Source of the DNA: Variovorax paradoxus | GTDB lineage: Bacteria > Pseudomonadota > Gammaproteobacteria > Burkholderiales > Burkholderiaceae_C | Assembly (NCBI RefSeq): GCF_022009635.1 | Contig: NZ_CP091716.1 | Span: forward strand, 6,221,501-6,285,500 | Length of the DNA: 64,000 nucleotides | Direction of reading: 5' to 3' | Shown here: positions 50,815-60,993 of the stretch, piece by piece | How the letters are laid out: each line of letters begins with the position of its first letter | Position numbering within the stretch: the first letter of the stretch is position 1 | Position numbers and translations under genes: made by a program | Notes under the pieces: generated by a model | Databases searched by the model: none | Told to the model about the DNA's origin: nothing | The model's input: the letters and a program-made list of their open reading frames with translations, nothing else

Positions 50815-52455
50815 TCAAACGGATGTCGTTGCCGTGTAACCCTTGAACTGCTCGCGCAGCTTTGTCTTCAGCAGCTTGCCGGTGGCGGTGTGCGGAAGGC
50901 TGTCGACGAAGACCACGTCTTCCGGTAGCCACCATTTGACGACGCGCTCTGCAAGGAATGTGAGCAGTTCCTCCCTTGTCACTTCCGAGCCGGCACGCTT
51001 CACCACGATGAGCAGCGGCCGCTCCTGCCACTTCGGGTGCGCAATGCCGATCACCGCCGCCTCTGCCACCGCCGGGTGCAGGCTCGCCGTGTTCTCCAGG
51101 TCGATGGAGGAAATCCACTCGCCGCCCGACTTGATCACGTCCTTCGCGCGGTCGACGAGTTGCACGTAGCCGTCCTCGTCGATGTTGGCGACGTCGCCGG
51201 TGGGAAAGAAACCTTCCGCGTCCAGCACCGGCCCGCCTTCGCTCTTGAAGTAGCCGCTCGCGATCCACGGCCCGCGCACATGCAGGTGGCCGAAGGCCTT
51301 GCCGTCGTGCGGCAGGCGCTGACCGTCCTCGCCGACAATCTTCAGCTCCACGCCCCACACGCCGCGGCCCTGGCGCATCTTCACGCGCAGTTGCTCTTCC
51401 TTGGGCATCGACAGGTGCTTGGGCAGCAGGTTGCCGATCACGCCGATGGGACTGGTCTCGGTCATGCCCCAGCCCTGCACGAAGTCGGCGCCGAAGTCGC
51501 GCTCGAAGCGCTCGATCATGCTGCGCGGCGTGGCGGCGCCGCCCACGCCGATGCGCTTGAGGCCGATGGCGCGGGTGTCGATCTCCGGATGCGCATCGAA
51601 GTACTGGAACAGCATCAGCCAGATGGTGGGCACCGCCTGCGAGAAGCCGACCTTCTCGTCGCGCATCAGCTCGTACAGGCTCTGGCCATCCATGTGCGGG
51701 CCGGGCATGACCAGCTTCATGCCGGTCATCGCCGCCGCATACGGCATGCCCCAGGCGTTGGCATGGAACATGGGCACGGCGAGCAGCAACGTCATCTGCG
51801 AATTGACGCCGAAGGTGTCGGGCGCGCATTCCATCAGCGAGTGCAGCACGGTCGAACGGTGCGAATACAGCACGCCCTTCGGATTGCCGGTGGTGCCCGA
51901 GGTGTAGCAGAGCGACGAGGCGGTGCGCTCGTCGAACTCGGGCCAGTCGTAGGCCTCGCTCTGCGCGCCGACGAGCTCGTCGTAGCACAGCAGGTTGGGC
52001 ACGTCGATGGCGGGCATGTGCGCGCGGTCGGTCATGGCGATGAAGGCGCGCACCGACTTCAGTCCGGGCGCGAGCTTCTCGACCAGCGGCGCGAAGGTGG
52101 TGTCGAAGAACAGCACCTTGTCTTCGGCGTGGTTGACGATGTAGTCGATCTGCTCCGGAAAGAGCCGCGGGTTCACCGTGTGCAGCACCGCGCCCGAACC
52201 CGACACGCCGAAGTACAGCGCGAGGTGGCGGTACGTGTTCCAGGCCAGCGTGCCGACGCGGTCGCCGGACTCGACGCCCAGCGTCCGCAGCGCGTTGGCC
52301 ACCTGCTTGGAGCGGCGCTGGATCTCCGAATAGTTCGTGCGGTGCACCGGCCCCTCCACCGTGCGGCCCACGACTTCGGCATGCGGGTGGAAGGTCGCTG
52401 CGTAGTCGATGAGCGACGAGATCAGCAGCGGGCGGTCTTGCATCAATCCGAACAT
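50815..52455 (-). CDS. Medium/long-chain fatty-acid:CoA ligase
   Basis: A 546-residue ANL-superfamily enzyme. AMP-binding core [17 protein letters not shown] (about residue 186), the A5 motif GWGMTETSP, the ATP/CoA hinge [31 protein letters not shown] and the catalytic Lys in TATGKLLK near the C-terminus are all present. The pattern matches AlkK/FadD-type acyl-CoA ligases for medium or long chains. It is divergent from the nitroreductase gene over a 121-bp region carrying inverted repeats. The promoter region shares a 15-bp identical motif with the SDR-thiolase promoter. Confidence 0.9.
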   Translation of the reverse strand: MFGLMQDRPLLISSLIDYAATFHPHAEVVGRTVEGPVHRTNYSEIQRRSKQVANALRTLGVESGDRVGTLAWNTYRHLALYFGVSGSGAVLHTVNPRLFPEQIDYIVNHAEDKVLFFDTTFAPLVEKLAPGLKSVRAFIAMTDRAHMPAIDVPNLLCYDELVGAQSEAYDWPEFDERTASSLCYTSGTTGNPKGVLYSHRSTVLHSLMECAPDTFGVNSQMTLLLAVPMFHANAWGMPYAAAMTGMKLVMPGPHMDGQSLYELMRDEKVGFSQAVPTIWLMLFQYFDAHPEIDTRAIGLKRIGVGGAATPRSMIERFERDFGADFVQGWGMTETSPIGVIGNLLPKHLSMPKEEQLRVKMRQGRGVWGVELKIVGEDGQRLPHDGKAFGHLHVRGPWIASGYFKSEGGPVLDAEGFFPTGDVANIDEDGYVQLVDRAKDVIKSGGEWISSIDLENTASLHPAVAEAAVIGIAHPKWQERPLLIVVKRAGSEVTREELLTFLAERVVKWWLPEDVVFVDSLPHTATGKLLKTKLREQFKGYTATTSV

Positions 52456-52479
52456 GTCTTGTCTCCTGTACGCTGGGGC

Positions 52480-52556
52480 GATGCTAGGCAGCAGCCATGC
52501 CGCGCGGCATCGTCGGAACGGACGATTGAGGCCATCCGAGGGTTGCCCCTAGCATC
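52480..52556. promoter_or_regulatory. Divergent promoter region with mirrored 9-bp repeats
   Basis: GATGCTAGG (52480-52488) and CCTAGCATC (52548-52556) are perfect inverted repeats. Each reads TAGCAT outward, about 22-25 bp from the starts of the nitroreductase and CoA-ligase genes, in the place of a -10 element. TTGAGG (52526-52531) gives an 18-bp spacing on the plus strand. Between them lies the shared motif GCGGCATCGTCGGAA (52504-52518) and, overlapping it, the palindrome ATGCCGCGCGGCAT. Confidence 0.5.
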
Positions 52557-52576
52557 CCCATCAAGAGGACTTTTGC

Positions 52577-53248
52577 ATGAACGTTCAGGAAGCCGTCGCC
52601 ACCCGCCGCTCGGTGCGCGAATTTCTAGACACGCCGGTGCCCGGCGACGTCATCCGCCGCGTGCTCGCGCAGGCGCTGCGCGCGCCTTCCGGCGGCAACC
52701 TGCAGCCGTGGCACCTGCACGTGGTGGGTGGAGAAAAGCTCGCCGAGCTGAAAGCCATCATGCGCACCCGCGTGCAGGAGGCACCCGCCGGCGAAGGCAG
52801 CGAGTACGACATCTACCCGCGCGAACTGGTCGCGCCCTACCGCGACCGCCGTTTCGCCGTGGGCGAGGCCATGTATGCGCGCCTGGGCATTCCGCGCGAG
52901 GACAAGGCCGCGCGCCGCGAATGGTTTGCGCGCAACTACCAGTTCTTCGGCGCGCCGCTCGCGTTGTTCTGCACCGTCGACCGCCGCATGGGGCCGCCGC
53001 AGTGGTCCGACCTGGGCATGTTTCTGCAGAACGTCATGCTGCTGCTTCGCGCCGAAGGGCTCGACAGCTGCCCGCAGGAGTGCTGGGCGATCTATCCGCA
53101 GACCATCGGCCGGTTCATCGAACTGCCGCCGGAGCGCATGCTCTTCACCGGCATGTCCATCGGCTACGCCGACAGGAGCAGGCCGCTCGATGCGCTGGTG
53201 ACGGAGCGGGCGCCGCTGGACGAGGTGGCGGAGTTCGTCGGCATCTGA
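52577..53248 (+). CDS. Nitroreductase family flavoprotein
   Basis: A 223-residue FMN-dependent NAD(P)H oxidoreductase. The opening MNVQEAVATRRSVREFLD has the FMN-binding Arg-Ser-x-R motif, LRAPSGGNLQPWHLHVV and the C-terminal LFTGMSIGYAD are typical of the NfsB/FRP superfamily. Its physiological substrate is unknown; family members reduce nitroaromatics, quinones or enones. The ATG at 52577 follows AAGAGGA. Divergent from the CoA-ligase gene. Confidence 0.9.
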   Translation: MNVQEAVATRRSVREFLDTPVPGDVIRRVLAQALRAPSGGNLQPWHLHVVGGEKLAELKAIMRTRVQEAPAGEGSEYDIYPRELVAPYRDRRFAVGEAMYARLGIPREDKAARREWFARNYQFFGAPLALFCTVDRRMGPPQWSDLGMFLQNVMLLLRAEGLDSCPQECWAIYPQTIGRFIELPPERMLFTGMSIGYADRSRPLDALVTERAPLDEVAEFVGI

Positions 53249-53285
53249 GCGGGGCGGGAAGACGCAACGCAAGGAACGGCGGCTG

Positions 53286-54062
53286 ATGCCCAGCGAACGC
53301 ACCCTCCTCTACGCCGGAACCGAGTTCACGGTGGAACACGTGTGCTCCCGCACGCACGGGCCGGACTGGAGCGCGCAGTACACCATCGACTCGCGGCGCA
53401 TCGTCCTGCCGGTGGGGCGCACGGTGCTCGACGTGCGATCGGGCGACAGCACCTGGCTGGTCGACGGACTGACCGCCATGCATCTTCACGATGCCATGGT
53501 CTACCAGCTGCGTCCCTCGTCGGCGCACGCACCTCGGCACAGCATGGTGGTCAGCGGCCATGGCTCGCCTCAGGCAAGCGAGGCGCCGGTTTTCAGCCTG
53601 CTGTCGCCGGCTGCGCTGTACCGTGTGCACGCGACGCAGAGGCAGCTGCTTTCCGGCGGCGCGGGTCCGCGCGTCGTCACTTCGCTGCTTGAAGAGCTCG
53701 GCACTGCGCGCCGACTGATGCCTTTGAACGGCACAGTGGCGCGCGCGAAGAGATTGCTCGCGGAAACCGCCGACCGCGAGGCCCGGCTTTCGATGCACGC
53801 GCTGGCCGATGCTGTCTCACGCTCGCCGTTCCACCTGGCGCGAAGCTTTCGCCAGCAGACCGGCCTGAGCCTGCATCAGTACCGCCAGCACCTGCGGCTC
53901 GCCACAGCCATGGATCGGCTGACGAGCGGTGACCGCGACCTCGCGGGTATCGCGCACGATCTCGGCTACTGCAGCCAAAGCCATCTGGGTGCGGTGTTCC
54001 GGCGCGAGGTGGGCGTGACGCTGGGCGAAGCGCGCCGCACCCTGGCCACCGCACGAATCTGA
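53286..54062 (+). CDS. AraC family transcriptional regulator
   Basis: A 258-residue regulator with an N-terminal cupin-like sensing half (residues ~1-150) and a C-terminal AraC DNA-binding domain: LSMHALADAVSRSPFHLARSF and LAGIAHDLGYCSQSHLGAVFRREVGVTLGE form the two helix-turn-helix units. It starts 38 bp behind the nitroreductase gene on the same strand. The next gene, a DMT transporter, starts 37 bp after its stop, so it may control that gene. Confidence 0.88.
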   Translation: MPSERTLLYAGTEFTVEHVCSRTHGPDWSAQYTIDSRRIVLPVGRTVLDVRSGDSTWLVDGLTAMHLHDAMVYQLRPSSAHAPRHSMVVSGHGSPQASEAPVFSLLSPAALYRVHATQRQLLSGGAGPRVVTSLLEELGTARRLMPLNGTVARAKRLLAETADREARLSMHALADAVSRSPFHLARSFRQQTGLSLHQYRQHLRLATAMDRLTSGDRDLAGIAHDLGYCSQSHLGAVFRREVGVTLGEARRTLATARI

Positions 54063-54098
54063 TAGCCGCAGCGCAGCGTGGCGGCGAAACTCCACACG

Positions 54099-55004
54099 AT
54101 GGACAAGAAGAACCTGCGCACCGGTGTTCTCGCCGCGCTCGCCGCGGCACTGATCGGCAGCGCATGGCAACTGGCCTCGCGCCACGGCGTGACCACCACG
54201 CTGGGCCCGATGGAACTGGTGCTGCTGCGCTACGGCATTCCGGCCCTGCTGCTCGCGCCGCTGTGGCTCGGCAAGGGCCTGATCCCGCCCAAGGCCCCGC
54301 GCCTTGCGCTCGTGCTGCTCGTCATCGGCGGTGGTCTGCCCTTCGGCCTGCTCGTGCTGGCCGGCGCGCGCTGGGCGCCCGCCAGCCACATGGGCATCCT
54401 CATGGCGAGCAGCCTGCCGCTCTTCACCGCCATCGGCGCGTGGCTGCATAAAAGGCAGAAGGTGGGCGGCATCCGGTTGCTGGGGCTGGGCTGCATCGCG
54501 GCCGGCATCGCGCTGTTTGCGGCGGAAAGCTTTCGCGGCGGCTCGCTCGACTGGCGGGGCAACCTGCTCTTTCTTGCGGCGGCGGTGCTGTGGACCGTCC
54601 ACTCGCTCGCCTTCGCGCATTGCGGGTTTACGCCGTGGCAGGGCGCGGCGTTCGTGAACGGATGGTCGAGCCTTCTCCTGCTTCCGCTGCTGGTCACGGT
54701 CGGTGCACCGCGCCTGCTGACCGCGCCATGGACGGACGTCGCCCTGCAGGCCGCGATGCAAGGCGTGGTCGCGGGGCTGCTGGGACTGGTGGCCTATCTG
54801 CTGGCCGTCGAGCGGCTGGGCGCGGCGCGTGCGTCGCTGTCCGCGGCGCTGGTGCCCGTGTTGACCACGCTGGGCGCCGCGGCATGGATGAACGAACCGA
54901 TCACCAACGAAGTGCTGCTGGCCCTTTCGCTGGTGGTGCCCGGCATCGTGCTGGCAAGCGGTGCGGTCCGATGGCCAGCCCGGGCGATGCGGCCGCGCTC
55001 ATAA
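54099..55004 (+). CDS. EamA/DMT family inner-membrane transporter
   Basis: A 301-residue ten-helix transporter with two EamA repeats (about residues 8-135 and 152-290), recognisable from hydrophobic segments and the conserved Arg/Pro motif at RYGIPALLLAP and GLVAYLLAVERLGAARAS. DMT members export or import amino acids, nucleobases or other metabolites; the substrate is not assignable. The start is uncertain: the ATG at 54099 is used, while a GTG at 54078 would add seven residues; neither has a clear ribosome-binding site. Confidence 0.88.
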   Translation: MDKKNLRTGVLAALAAALIGSAWQLASRHGVTTTLGPMELVLLRYGIPALLLAPLWLGKGLIPPKAPRLALVLLVIGGGLPFGLLVLAGARWAPASHMGILMASSLPLFTAIGAWLHKRQKVGGIRLLGLGCIAAGIALFAAESFRGGSLDWRGNLLFLAAAVLWTVHSLAFAHCGFTPWQGAAFVNGWSSLLLLPLLVTVGAPRLLTAPWTDVALQAAMQGVVAGLLGLVAYLLAVERLGAARASLSAALVPVLTTLGAAAWMNEPITNEVLLALSLVVPGIVLASGAVRWPARAMRPRS

Positions 55005-55059
55005 CGTCTTCAGGCCGGGCGGGCAGAATGCCGCGAACATCGAAAGGACGCCCGCCTTC

Positions 55060-55902
55060 ATGAAAAAGCTGATCCTCCTTGCCGCCTCGCTGCTGTGCTT
55101 TGCCACCGCCTCCTGCTGGGCACAGGAACGCAGCACCGTGCGCGTGCCCACGCCCTTCGTCGAAGGCGGCGCACCCGTCACGCTGGAGATGGTGATCTTC
55201 AAGCCCGAAGGCGCCGGCCCCTTCCCCACGGTGGTGTTCAACCACGGCTCCACGGGCATCGGCAACGATCCGAAGCTGTTCAAGCACACCTACGCACCCG
55301 AGCGGCTGGGCAAGTGGTTCACTCAGCGCGGCTGGCTGGTGGCGTTTCCGCAGCGGCGCGGGCGCGGCCAATCGGACGGGCTGTACGACGAAGGCTTCAC
55401 GCCCAAACGCGATCACTACAGCTGCGACCCCGCGCTGTCGCTGGCGGGCTTCGACCATGCGCTTGCCGACGTCGACGCCGCCGTCGAGTGGCTGCGCAAG
55501 GACCCCGACGTGGACACGAAGCGCATGGCCATCGCCGGTCACTCGCGCGGCGGCATCCTCGCCATCGCCTATGCGGGCGCGCGGCCCGATGTGTTCCAGG
55601 GCGTGATCAATTTCGTCGGCGGCTGGATGGGCGACAAATGCCCCGGCAACACGGCGGACGCGATCAACCCGGCCAGCTTCAAGCGCGGCGCGGCGTTCCC
55701 TCGCCAGACACTCTGGCTCTACGGGGAGAAAGACAGCTTCTACGCGCTCTCGCACAGCCGTAAGAACTTCGAAGCCTTCACCGCCGCAGGCGGCAAGGGC
55801 AGCTTCTCGACCTATGCGCTGGAGCCCGGGGTGAACGGGCACGAGCTGGTAGTGCAGCAGGAACTCTGGGGGCCGACTGTCGAGGCGTACCTGGCGAAGT
55901 GA
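55060..55902 (+). CDS. Exported alpha/beta hydrolase (dienelactone hydrolase-like)
   Basis: A 280-residue secreted hydrolase with a signal peptide (residues 1-19, cleavage near SCWA). The nucleophile elbow is AGHSRGG (Ser near residue 168), an oxyanion-hole-type FNHGSTG lies earlier, and the acidic/His residues are likely in LYGEKDSFY and NGHELV. It resembles the dienelactone hydrolase/peptidase S9 group. The ATG at 55060 is preferred over an upstream in-frame ATG at 54961 that would sit inside the transporter gene and lack a signal peptide. No pathway partner nearby. Confidence 0.85.
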   Translation: MKKLILLAASLLCFATASCWAQERSTVRVPTPFVEGGAPVTLEMVIFKPEGAGPFPTVVFNHGSTGIGNDPKLFKHTYAPERLGKWFTQRGWLVAFPQRRGRGQSDGLYDEGFTPKRDHYSCDPALSLAGFDHALADVDAAVEWLRKDPDVDTKRMAIAGHSRGGILAIAYAGARPDVFQGVINFVGGWMGDKCPGNTADAINPASFKRGAAFPRQTLWLYGEKDSFYALSHSRKNFEAFTAAGGKGSFSTYALEPGVNGHELVVQQELWGPTVEAYLAK

Positions 55903-55958
55903 GCGCGCGGCACCGCACTGGCCGAAGACGACCCGATACCAACTGACGAGGAAACGTG

Positions 55959-56204
55959 ATGACGAAGCAACCCTACTGGTTCCCCGCCAAGCGCTACGGC
56001 TGGGGCTGGGGCCCGCCCACCTGCTGGCAGGGCTGGGTGGTGGTGGCCGTGTATGCGGCGCTGCTGGTGACTGCCGTGGTGACGATCCGCCCCGCGCAGC
56101 AGCCCTTTCTCTTCGCCGGGGCCGTCGCGGGCCTGAGCATCGCGCTGGTCGCGGTGTGCTGGATCAAGGGCGAGCCGCCGCGCTGGCGCTGGGGCGGCAA
56201 GTAG
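55959..56204 (+). CDS. Small two-helix membrane protein
   Basis: An 81-residue protein with a tryptophan-rich N-terminus (YWFPAKRYGWGWGPP, CWQGW), two hydrophobic segments (about residues 26-43 and 50-68) and a basic, Trp-containing C-terminus. The ATG at 55959 follows GAGGAAA at good spacing. No family function is known to me; similar small membrane proteins are common in Comamonadaceae. Located between two hydrolases, all on the plus strand. Confidence 0.7.
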   Translation: MTKQPYWFPAKRYGWGWGPPTCWQGWVVVAVYAALLVTAVVTIRPAQQPFLFAGAVAGLSIALVAVCWIKGEPPRWRWGGK

Positions 56205-56223
56205 CCGGCAACGGCCATTGGAC

Positions 56224-57240
56224 ATGAGCAATATCGGAAACCTCGAAACCCGCATGCGCGCCCTGATGGACGCTTCGGCCATTCCCGGTGCCTCGCTCGC
56301 GGTGCTGCGCCGCGGCAAGGTCGACGAACTCATCGCGCTCGGCACGCGGGACGCCGCCACCGGCGAGCCCGTGACCGCGCAGACCGTCTTCCAGGTCGCC
56401 TCGCTCACCAAGCCGATGGCCGCCTATGCGGCGCTGCAACTGGCGGATGCCGGCGTGCTCGATCTCGACGAGCCGCTCGCGCGCTTCGTGCCCACGGTGC
56501 TGCCCGGCGATGCCGCATTCGCCGCCATCACCGCGCGCCATCTGCTCACGCACACCTGCGGCCTGCCCAACCTGCGCGCCAGAAACCAGCCGCTGAAGGT
56601 TCACTTCCAGCCCGGCGCCTGGTTCAGCTACTCCAGCGTGGGCTTCACCTATCTGCAGACCGCTGTCGAGGCGATCACCGGCGAGCCTCTGGAGGCGACG
56701 ATGCAGCGGCTGGTGTTCGAGCCGCTGGGCATGCGCTCTTCGAGCCTCGAGCCGCAGGCGCGCTTCATCCAAAACTTCGCCACGCCGCACGAGGGCGACG
56801 AGCGGGTGAGCGTGCAGCCGCATACGGCCAATGCCTCCTACTCGCTGCAGACGACGGCGGCCGACTACGGCGCGTTCCTGGGCGCCGTGCTGCGCGGCGA
56901 CCAGCTGAAGGAATCGACACACCTCGCATGGCTGGCACCGCATGTGCACGTTCCGAAGGGCGGCCGGGCGGAGCACCTGCATGCCGCTCCCATCGAGACC
57001 GAGCCCGACATCGCCTGGGGCCTGGGTTGGGGACTGGAGCCAACCCACGGCAATTTCTTCCAGTGGGGAAAGATGGACGGCGTGCGCGCCTTCGCCATGG
57101 GCAGCGTGGCCGGGCAATCGGCGGTCGTTCTGCTGACCAACAGCAACAAGGGACTGCGGCTGATGCGCGAGGCCGCAGCCTGCGTGCTGCCCGGCGCGCA
57201 TCCGGCCATCGGATGGCTCGAAACCTGCGTGAACGAATGA
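56224..57240 (+). CDS. Serine beta-lactamase-like hydrolase (class C/esterase fold)
   Basis: A 338-residue penicillin-binding-protein-fold hydrolase. The SxxK motif is ASLTKP (Ser near residue 61), the second motif is YSSVGF (YxS variant of YxN), and a HTCGLPN block is also family-typical. The KTG motif near the C-terminus is not obvious (HGN/QWG-like), as in esterase/D-Ala-D-Ala peptidase relatives rather than true AmpC. No signal peptide is visible. TTG 56218 is an alternative start. The stop overlaps the next gene start by ATGA. Confidence 0.84.
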   Translation: MSNIGNLETRMRALMDASAIPGASLAVLRRGKVDELIALGTRDAATGEPVTAQTVFQVASLTKPMAAYAALQLADAGVLDLDEPLARFVPTVLPGDAAFAAITARHLLTHTCGLPNLRARNQPLKVHFQPGAWFSYSSVGFTYLQTAVEAITGEPLEATMQRLVFEPLGMRSSSLEPQARFIQNFATPHEGDERVSVQPHTANASYSLQTTAADYGAFLGAVLRGDQLKESTHLAWLAPHVHVPKGGRAEHLHAAPIETEPDIAWGLGWGLEPTHGNFFQWGKMDGVRAFAMGSVAGQSAVVLLTNSNKGLRLMREAAACVLPGAHPAIGWLETCVNE

Positions 57241-57590
57241 CGAAGAAGGGCTACGCCTGCGCCCTGGCCGGCGTGCTGCTTGCATGCGCGTCCTTTCCCG
57301 CATCGGCCAACGGCAGCCTCTTCTGCGAAGGGCGCCCGTACTCGGCCGAGGTCCAGTTCAGCCTGTCCTCCGGCCGCCTGACCGACCTGATCGTTTCACG
57401 CGACGACGGCGTTGCGCCTGCGTCGTCCGAGCGATTCGAGCTGCAACGCCGATCCGTCGACTACCGCCGCCAGTCTTTGCGCGCCGGCGCCGGCAAAGGC
57501 GTAGCGCTGCGGGTCGCCAAGACCATGGGCACGCTGACCTACGCCGGCAAGCGGCACACGCTGCGCTGCGACTGGTCCAGCCTCGGCTGA
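57237..57590 (+). CDS. Small exported protein of unknown function
   Basis: A 117-residue protein with a signal peptide (residues 1-24, cleavage at ASA). The mature part has two Cys (LFCEGRP and LRCDW) that could form one disulfide and several short beta-like strands. No family recognised. Translation is coupled to the upstream hydrolase by ATGA. A longer frame extension upstream is within the hydrolase and is not credible. Confidence 0.72.
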   Translation: MTKKGYACALAGVLLACASFPASANGSLFCEGRPYSAEVQFSLSSGRLTDLIVSRDDGVAPASSERFELQRRSVDYRRQSLRAGAGKGVALRVAKTMGTLTYAGKRHTLRCDWSSLG

Positions 57591-57622
57591 AAAGAGAAGG
57601 AAAAGAAGAACCGCCAGCGCGT

Positions 57623-58783
57623 TCAGGCAGCCGCGATCACCTGGTCGCGCCCCATCGCCTTGGCCTTGTAGAGCGCAGCGTCGGCCCGTGCCAGCACCTC
57701 GTCGACGCCGCGCCCGCCGTCGCTCGCGGCCACGCCGATGCTCACCGCGATCGAGCCGACCTCGGCCATCGGCGAGTCGGGCGCGAAGGGTTCGCCGATG
57801 GCCTGCTTGAGCCGGGCGGCGATGGCCATTGCCTCGACCTTGCCGGTGCCGGGCAGCAGCACCACGAACTCCTCGCCGCCGTAGCGCCCGAGCACGCCCG
57901 CGTCGCCCACCGCGCGCTGCATGCGCCGCACCGCCTCGCGCAAGACCTTGTCGCCCATCTGGTGGCCGAAGCGGTCGTTGACGGCCTTGAAGTGGTCCAG
58001 GTCCACCATCAACAATGCCATGTGCCGCCGGTCGGACGCGAAGGCGCCGCGGCAGGCGTCCAGCAGCGCGCGGCGGTTGAGCGCGCCGGTGAGGGAGTCG
58101 CGCGTGGCCATGTACTCGAACTCGGTGTGCACGCGGTCCGTGGCCATCAGGATGACGGAGATGGACAGCAGCAGCACCGAGAACGAATACATGCTGATGT
58201 AGAGCGACTGGATCCAGTTGCCGTCCATCAGGTTGCTGCCGGCCATGCCCATCACCACCGACACGAAGCGCAGCGCCGCCACGATCGCCTGCGCCAGCAG
58301 CAGGCCGATCATCAGCCGCTGGCCGAACACGCGCGGCCGGTGGCGCAGGTAAAGCAGGGCATGGGAGAAGAACAGCAGCGACACCGCGAAGGTGACGATC
58401 AGCAGGCGGGCTTCGAAGTCGGGCTTGATGCTGCTGAACCAGAACATCGACAGCCCGATCACCCCGTTCAGCAGCGTCCAGCCCCGCACGTCGCTGTGCC
58501 CCAGCAGGAACTTCTGGCTGCCCGAGTAATAAAGGATGCAGCCCTGGAACAGCACGACGTTGGCAACCACGATCGTGAGGAAGTCGGGGATGTAGTCGCG
58601 CCCCGCGAACAGCATGGTGCTGGCGAACGCCACCAGGGGTGCGAGCGCCCAGTCGCCCAATCCGCGGATGCTGGGCGGGTAGCTGCGCCGCATGAAGAAC
58701 ATGACCAGGGCCATCATCACGCCCATGAGGCCGGCCAGCACGATGACGGAGCGGGGGTCGAGGAAGGATGGCAATGCGCCCAT
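57623..58783 (-). CDS. Membrane-bound diguanylate cyclase (GGDEF)
   Basis: A 386-residue enzyme making c-di-GMP from two GTP. The N-terminal ~210 residues contain about seven transmembrane helices of unclear sensing role. The GGDEF domain starts at RDSLTGALNRRALL, with the active motif RYGGEEF near residue 301 and DLDHFKAVNDRFGH upstream. The RxxD inhibitory site normally five residues before GGEEF is not in place (RAVGDAGVLGRY), so product inhibition may be absent. Monocistronic. A convergent small exported gene lies 32 bp from its stop. Confidence 0.92.
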   Translation of the reverse strand: MGALPSFLDPRSVIVLAGLMGVMMALVMFFMRRSYPPSIRGLGDWALAPLVAFASTMLFAGRDYIPDFLTIVVANVVLFQGCILYYSGSQKFLLGHSDVRGWTLLNGVIGLSMFWFSSIKPDFEARLLIVTFAVSLLFFSHALLYLRHRPRVFGQRLMIGLLLAQAIVAALRFVSVVMGMAGSNLMDGNWIQSLYISMYSFSVLLLSISVILMATDRVHTEFEYMATRDSLTGALNRRALLDACRGAFASDRRHMALLMVDLDHFKAVNDRFGHQMGDKVLREAVRRMQRAVGDAGVLGRYGGEEFVVLLPGTGKVEAMAIAARLKQAIGEPFAPDSPMAEVGSIAVSIGVAASDGGRGVDEVLARADAALYKAKAMGRDQVIAAA

Positions 58784-58861
58784 GGGGCGAGATTATTGAT
58801 TATGTTGACATTGCCGGCTTCACTCTTTCCGGGGAGCCGCGTAAGCTTCCCCGCGCGCGGG

Positions 58862-60040
58862 TCAGAGCCGCTCGACGATGGTCACGTTGGCCATGCCGCC
58901 GCCTTCGCACATGGTCTGCAGGCCGTAGCGCTTGCCGCGCTGGCCGAGGGCATGGACCAGCGTGGCCATCAGCTTTGTGCCGGAGGCGCCGAGCGGGTGG
59001 CCCAGCGCGATGGCGCCGCCGTTCACGTTCAGACGCGCGGGGTCGGCGTCCAGTGTCTGCAGCCAGGCCAGCGGCACCGGTGCGAAGGCTTCGTTGACCT
59101 CGTACAGGTCGATGTCGCCGATCTTCATGCCCGCCTTCGCCAGCGCCCGCTGGGTGGCGGGAATGGGCGCTTCCAGCATGATGACCGGGTCGTGGCCCAT
59201 CACGCTCATGTGGTGGATGCGTGCGAGCGGCTTCACGCCCAGCGTCTTCAGGCCGCGCTCGTTCACCACCATCAGCCCGCTCGCGCCGTCGCAGATCTGG
59301 CTGGCCGTGGCGGCGGTGCATCGCCCGCCCTCGGCGATCAGCTTGACGGCGGCGATGCTCTCCAGCGTGGCGTCGTGCCGGATGCCTTCGTCGACCGTGT
59401 GCAGCTCGCCGGGCTCGGTGCCGTCGGCCATGCGCACGGCCACCGGTACGATCTCGCGCTCGAAGTGGCCGGCCTTTGTCGCGGCGATGGCGTTGCGGTG
59501 GCTGCGCAGGGCGTAGGCATCGAGCTCGGCCTTCTCGATGCCGTAGTTGCGCGCGATCATCTCGGCGCCGGTGAACTGGCTGAACTGCACGTCGGGGTAG
59601 CGCTTGGCCATTTGCGGGCTGACGTAGAAGCCCAGCCCGTTCTTCAGCGGCAGCGTGGTGGGCAGGCCCATGGGCACGCGCGTCATGCTTTCCACGCCGG
59701 CCGCGATGACGATGTCCATGGTGCCCGACATCACGGCCTGCGCCGCGAAGTGCAGCGCCTGCTGCGACGATCCGCACTGCCGGTCCACCGAGGTGGCCGG
59801 CACCGATTCCGGCAGCTTCGACGCCAGCACCGCGTTGCGCGCGATGTTCGAGGCCTGCTCGCCGGCCTGGCCGACGCAGCCCATGATGACGTCCTCGACC
59901 AGCGCGGGGTCGGCGCCGGTGCGCTCGACCAGCGCGTCGAGCACCTGCGCGGCAAGGTCTGCCGGATGCCAGCCGGCCAGGCGGCCGTTGCGGCGGCCGC
60001 CCGCGGTGCGCGCGGCGGCGACGATGAATGCTTCGGGCAT
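58862..60040 (-). CDS. Acetyl-CoA C-acyltransferase (thiolase)
   Basis: A 392-residue thiolase. The nucleophilic Cys is C89 in DRQCGSSQQAL, the catalytic His is in GHPLGASG, and the second Cys in CEGGGMA. AGVESMTRVP and GAEMIARNYGI are typical of the FadA/FadI/PhaA group; whether it acts in beta-oxidation or acetoacetyl-CoA synthesis is unclear. The ATG at 60040 follows CAGGAGA. It lies 32 bp downstream of an SDR gene and forms an operon with it. Confidence 0.93.
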   Translation of the reverse strand: MPEAFIVAAARTAGGRRNGRLAGWHPADLAAQVLDALVERTGADPALVEDVIMGCVGQAGEQASNIARNAVLASKLPESVPATSVDRQCGSSQQALHFAAQAVMSGTMDIVIAAGVESMTRVPMGLPTTLPLKNGLGFYVSPQMAKRYPDVQFSQFTGAEMIARNYGIEKAELDAYALRSHRNAIAATKAGHFEREIVPVAVRMADGTEPGELHTVDEGIRHDATLESIAAVKLIAEGGRCTAATASQICDGASGLMVVNERGLKTLGVKPLARIHHMSVMGHDPVIMLEAPIPATQRALAKAGMKIGDIDLYEVNEAFAPVPLAWLQTLDADPARLNVNGGAIALGHPLGASGTKLMATLVHALGQRGKRYGLQTMCEGGGMANVTIVERL

Positions 60041-60072
60041 GAAAGTCTCCTGTGTTCCGGGGTGGTGCGGGT

Positions 60073-60855
<783 letters not shown>

Positions 60856-60919
60856 GAGATGCGGTCCTTGCAGGGTAAGTGGCGGTTTTCGCGGGCCAGT
60901 TTAGGAAGCAGAATCGACG

Positions 60920-60940
60920 GCGGCATCGTCGGAAACGACG
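60920..60940. promoter_or_regulatory. Motif shared with the acyl-CoA ligase promoter
   Basis: GCGGCATCGTCGGAA at 60920-60934 is identical to 52504-52518, and the next six positions add four more matches (19 of 21). It is in the same orientation relative to the minus-strand gene in both places, 49-65 bp before the start codons. Within it CGTCG-GAAA-CGACG forms a small inverted repeat here. A shared regulator is inferred. Confidence 0.5.
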
Positions 60941-60993
60941 GAAATCCGGGCCGCTCGGGCTCCGGTGCGCCAACTTGCATTGCCCGCACGCCG

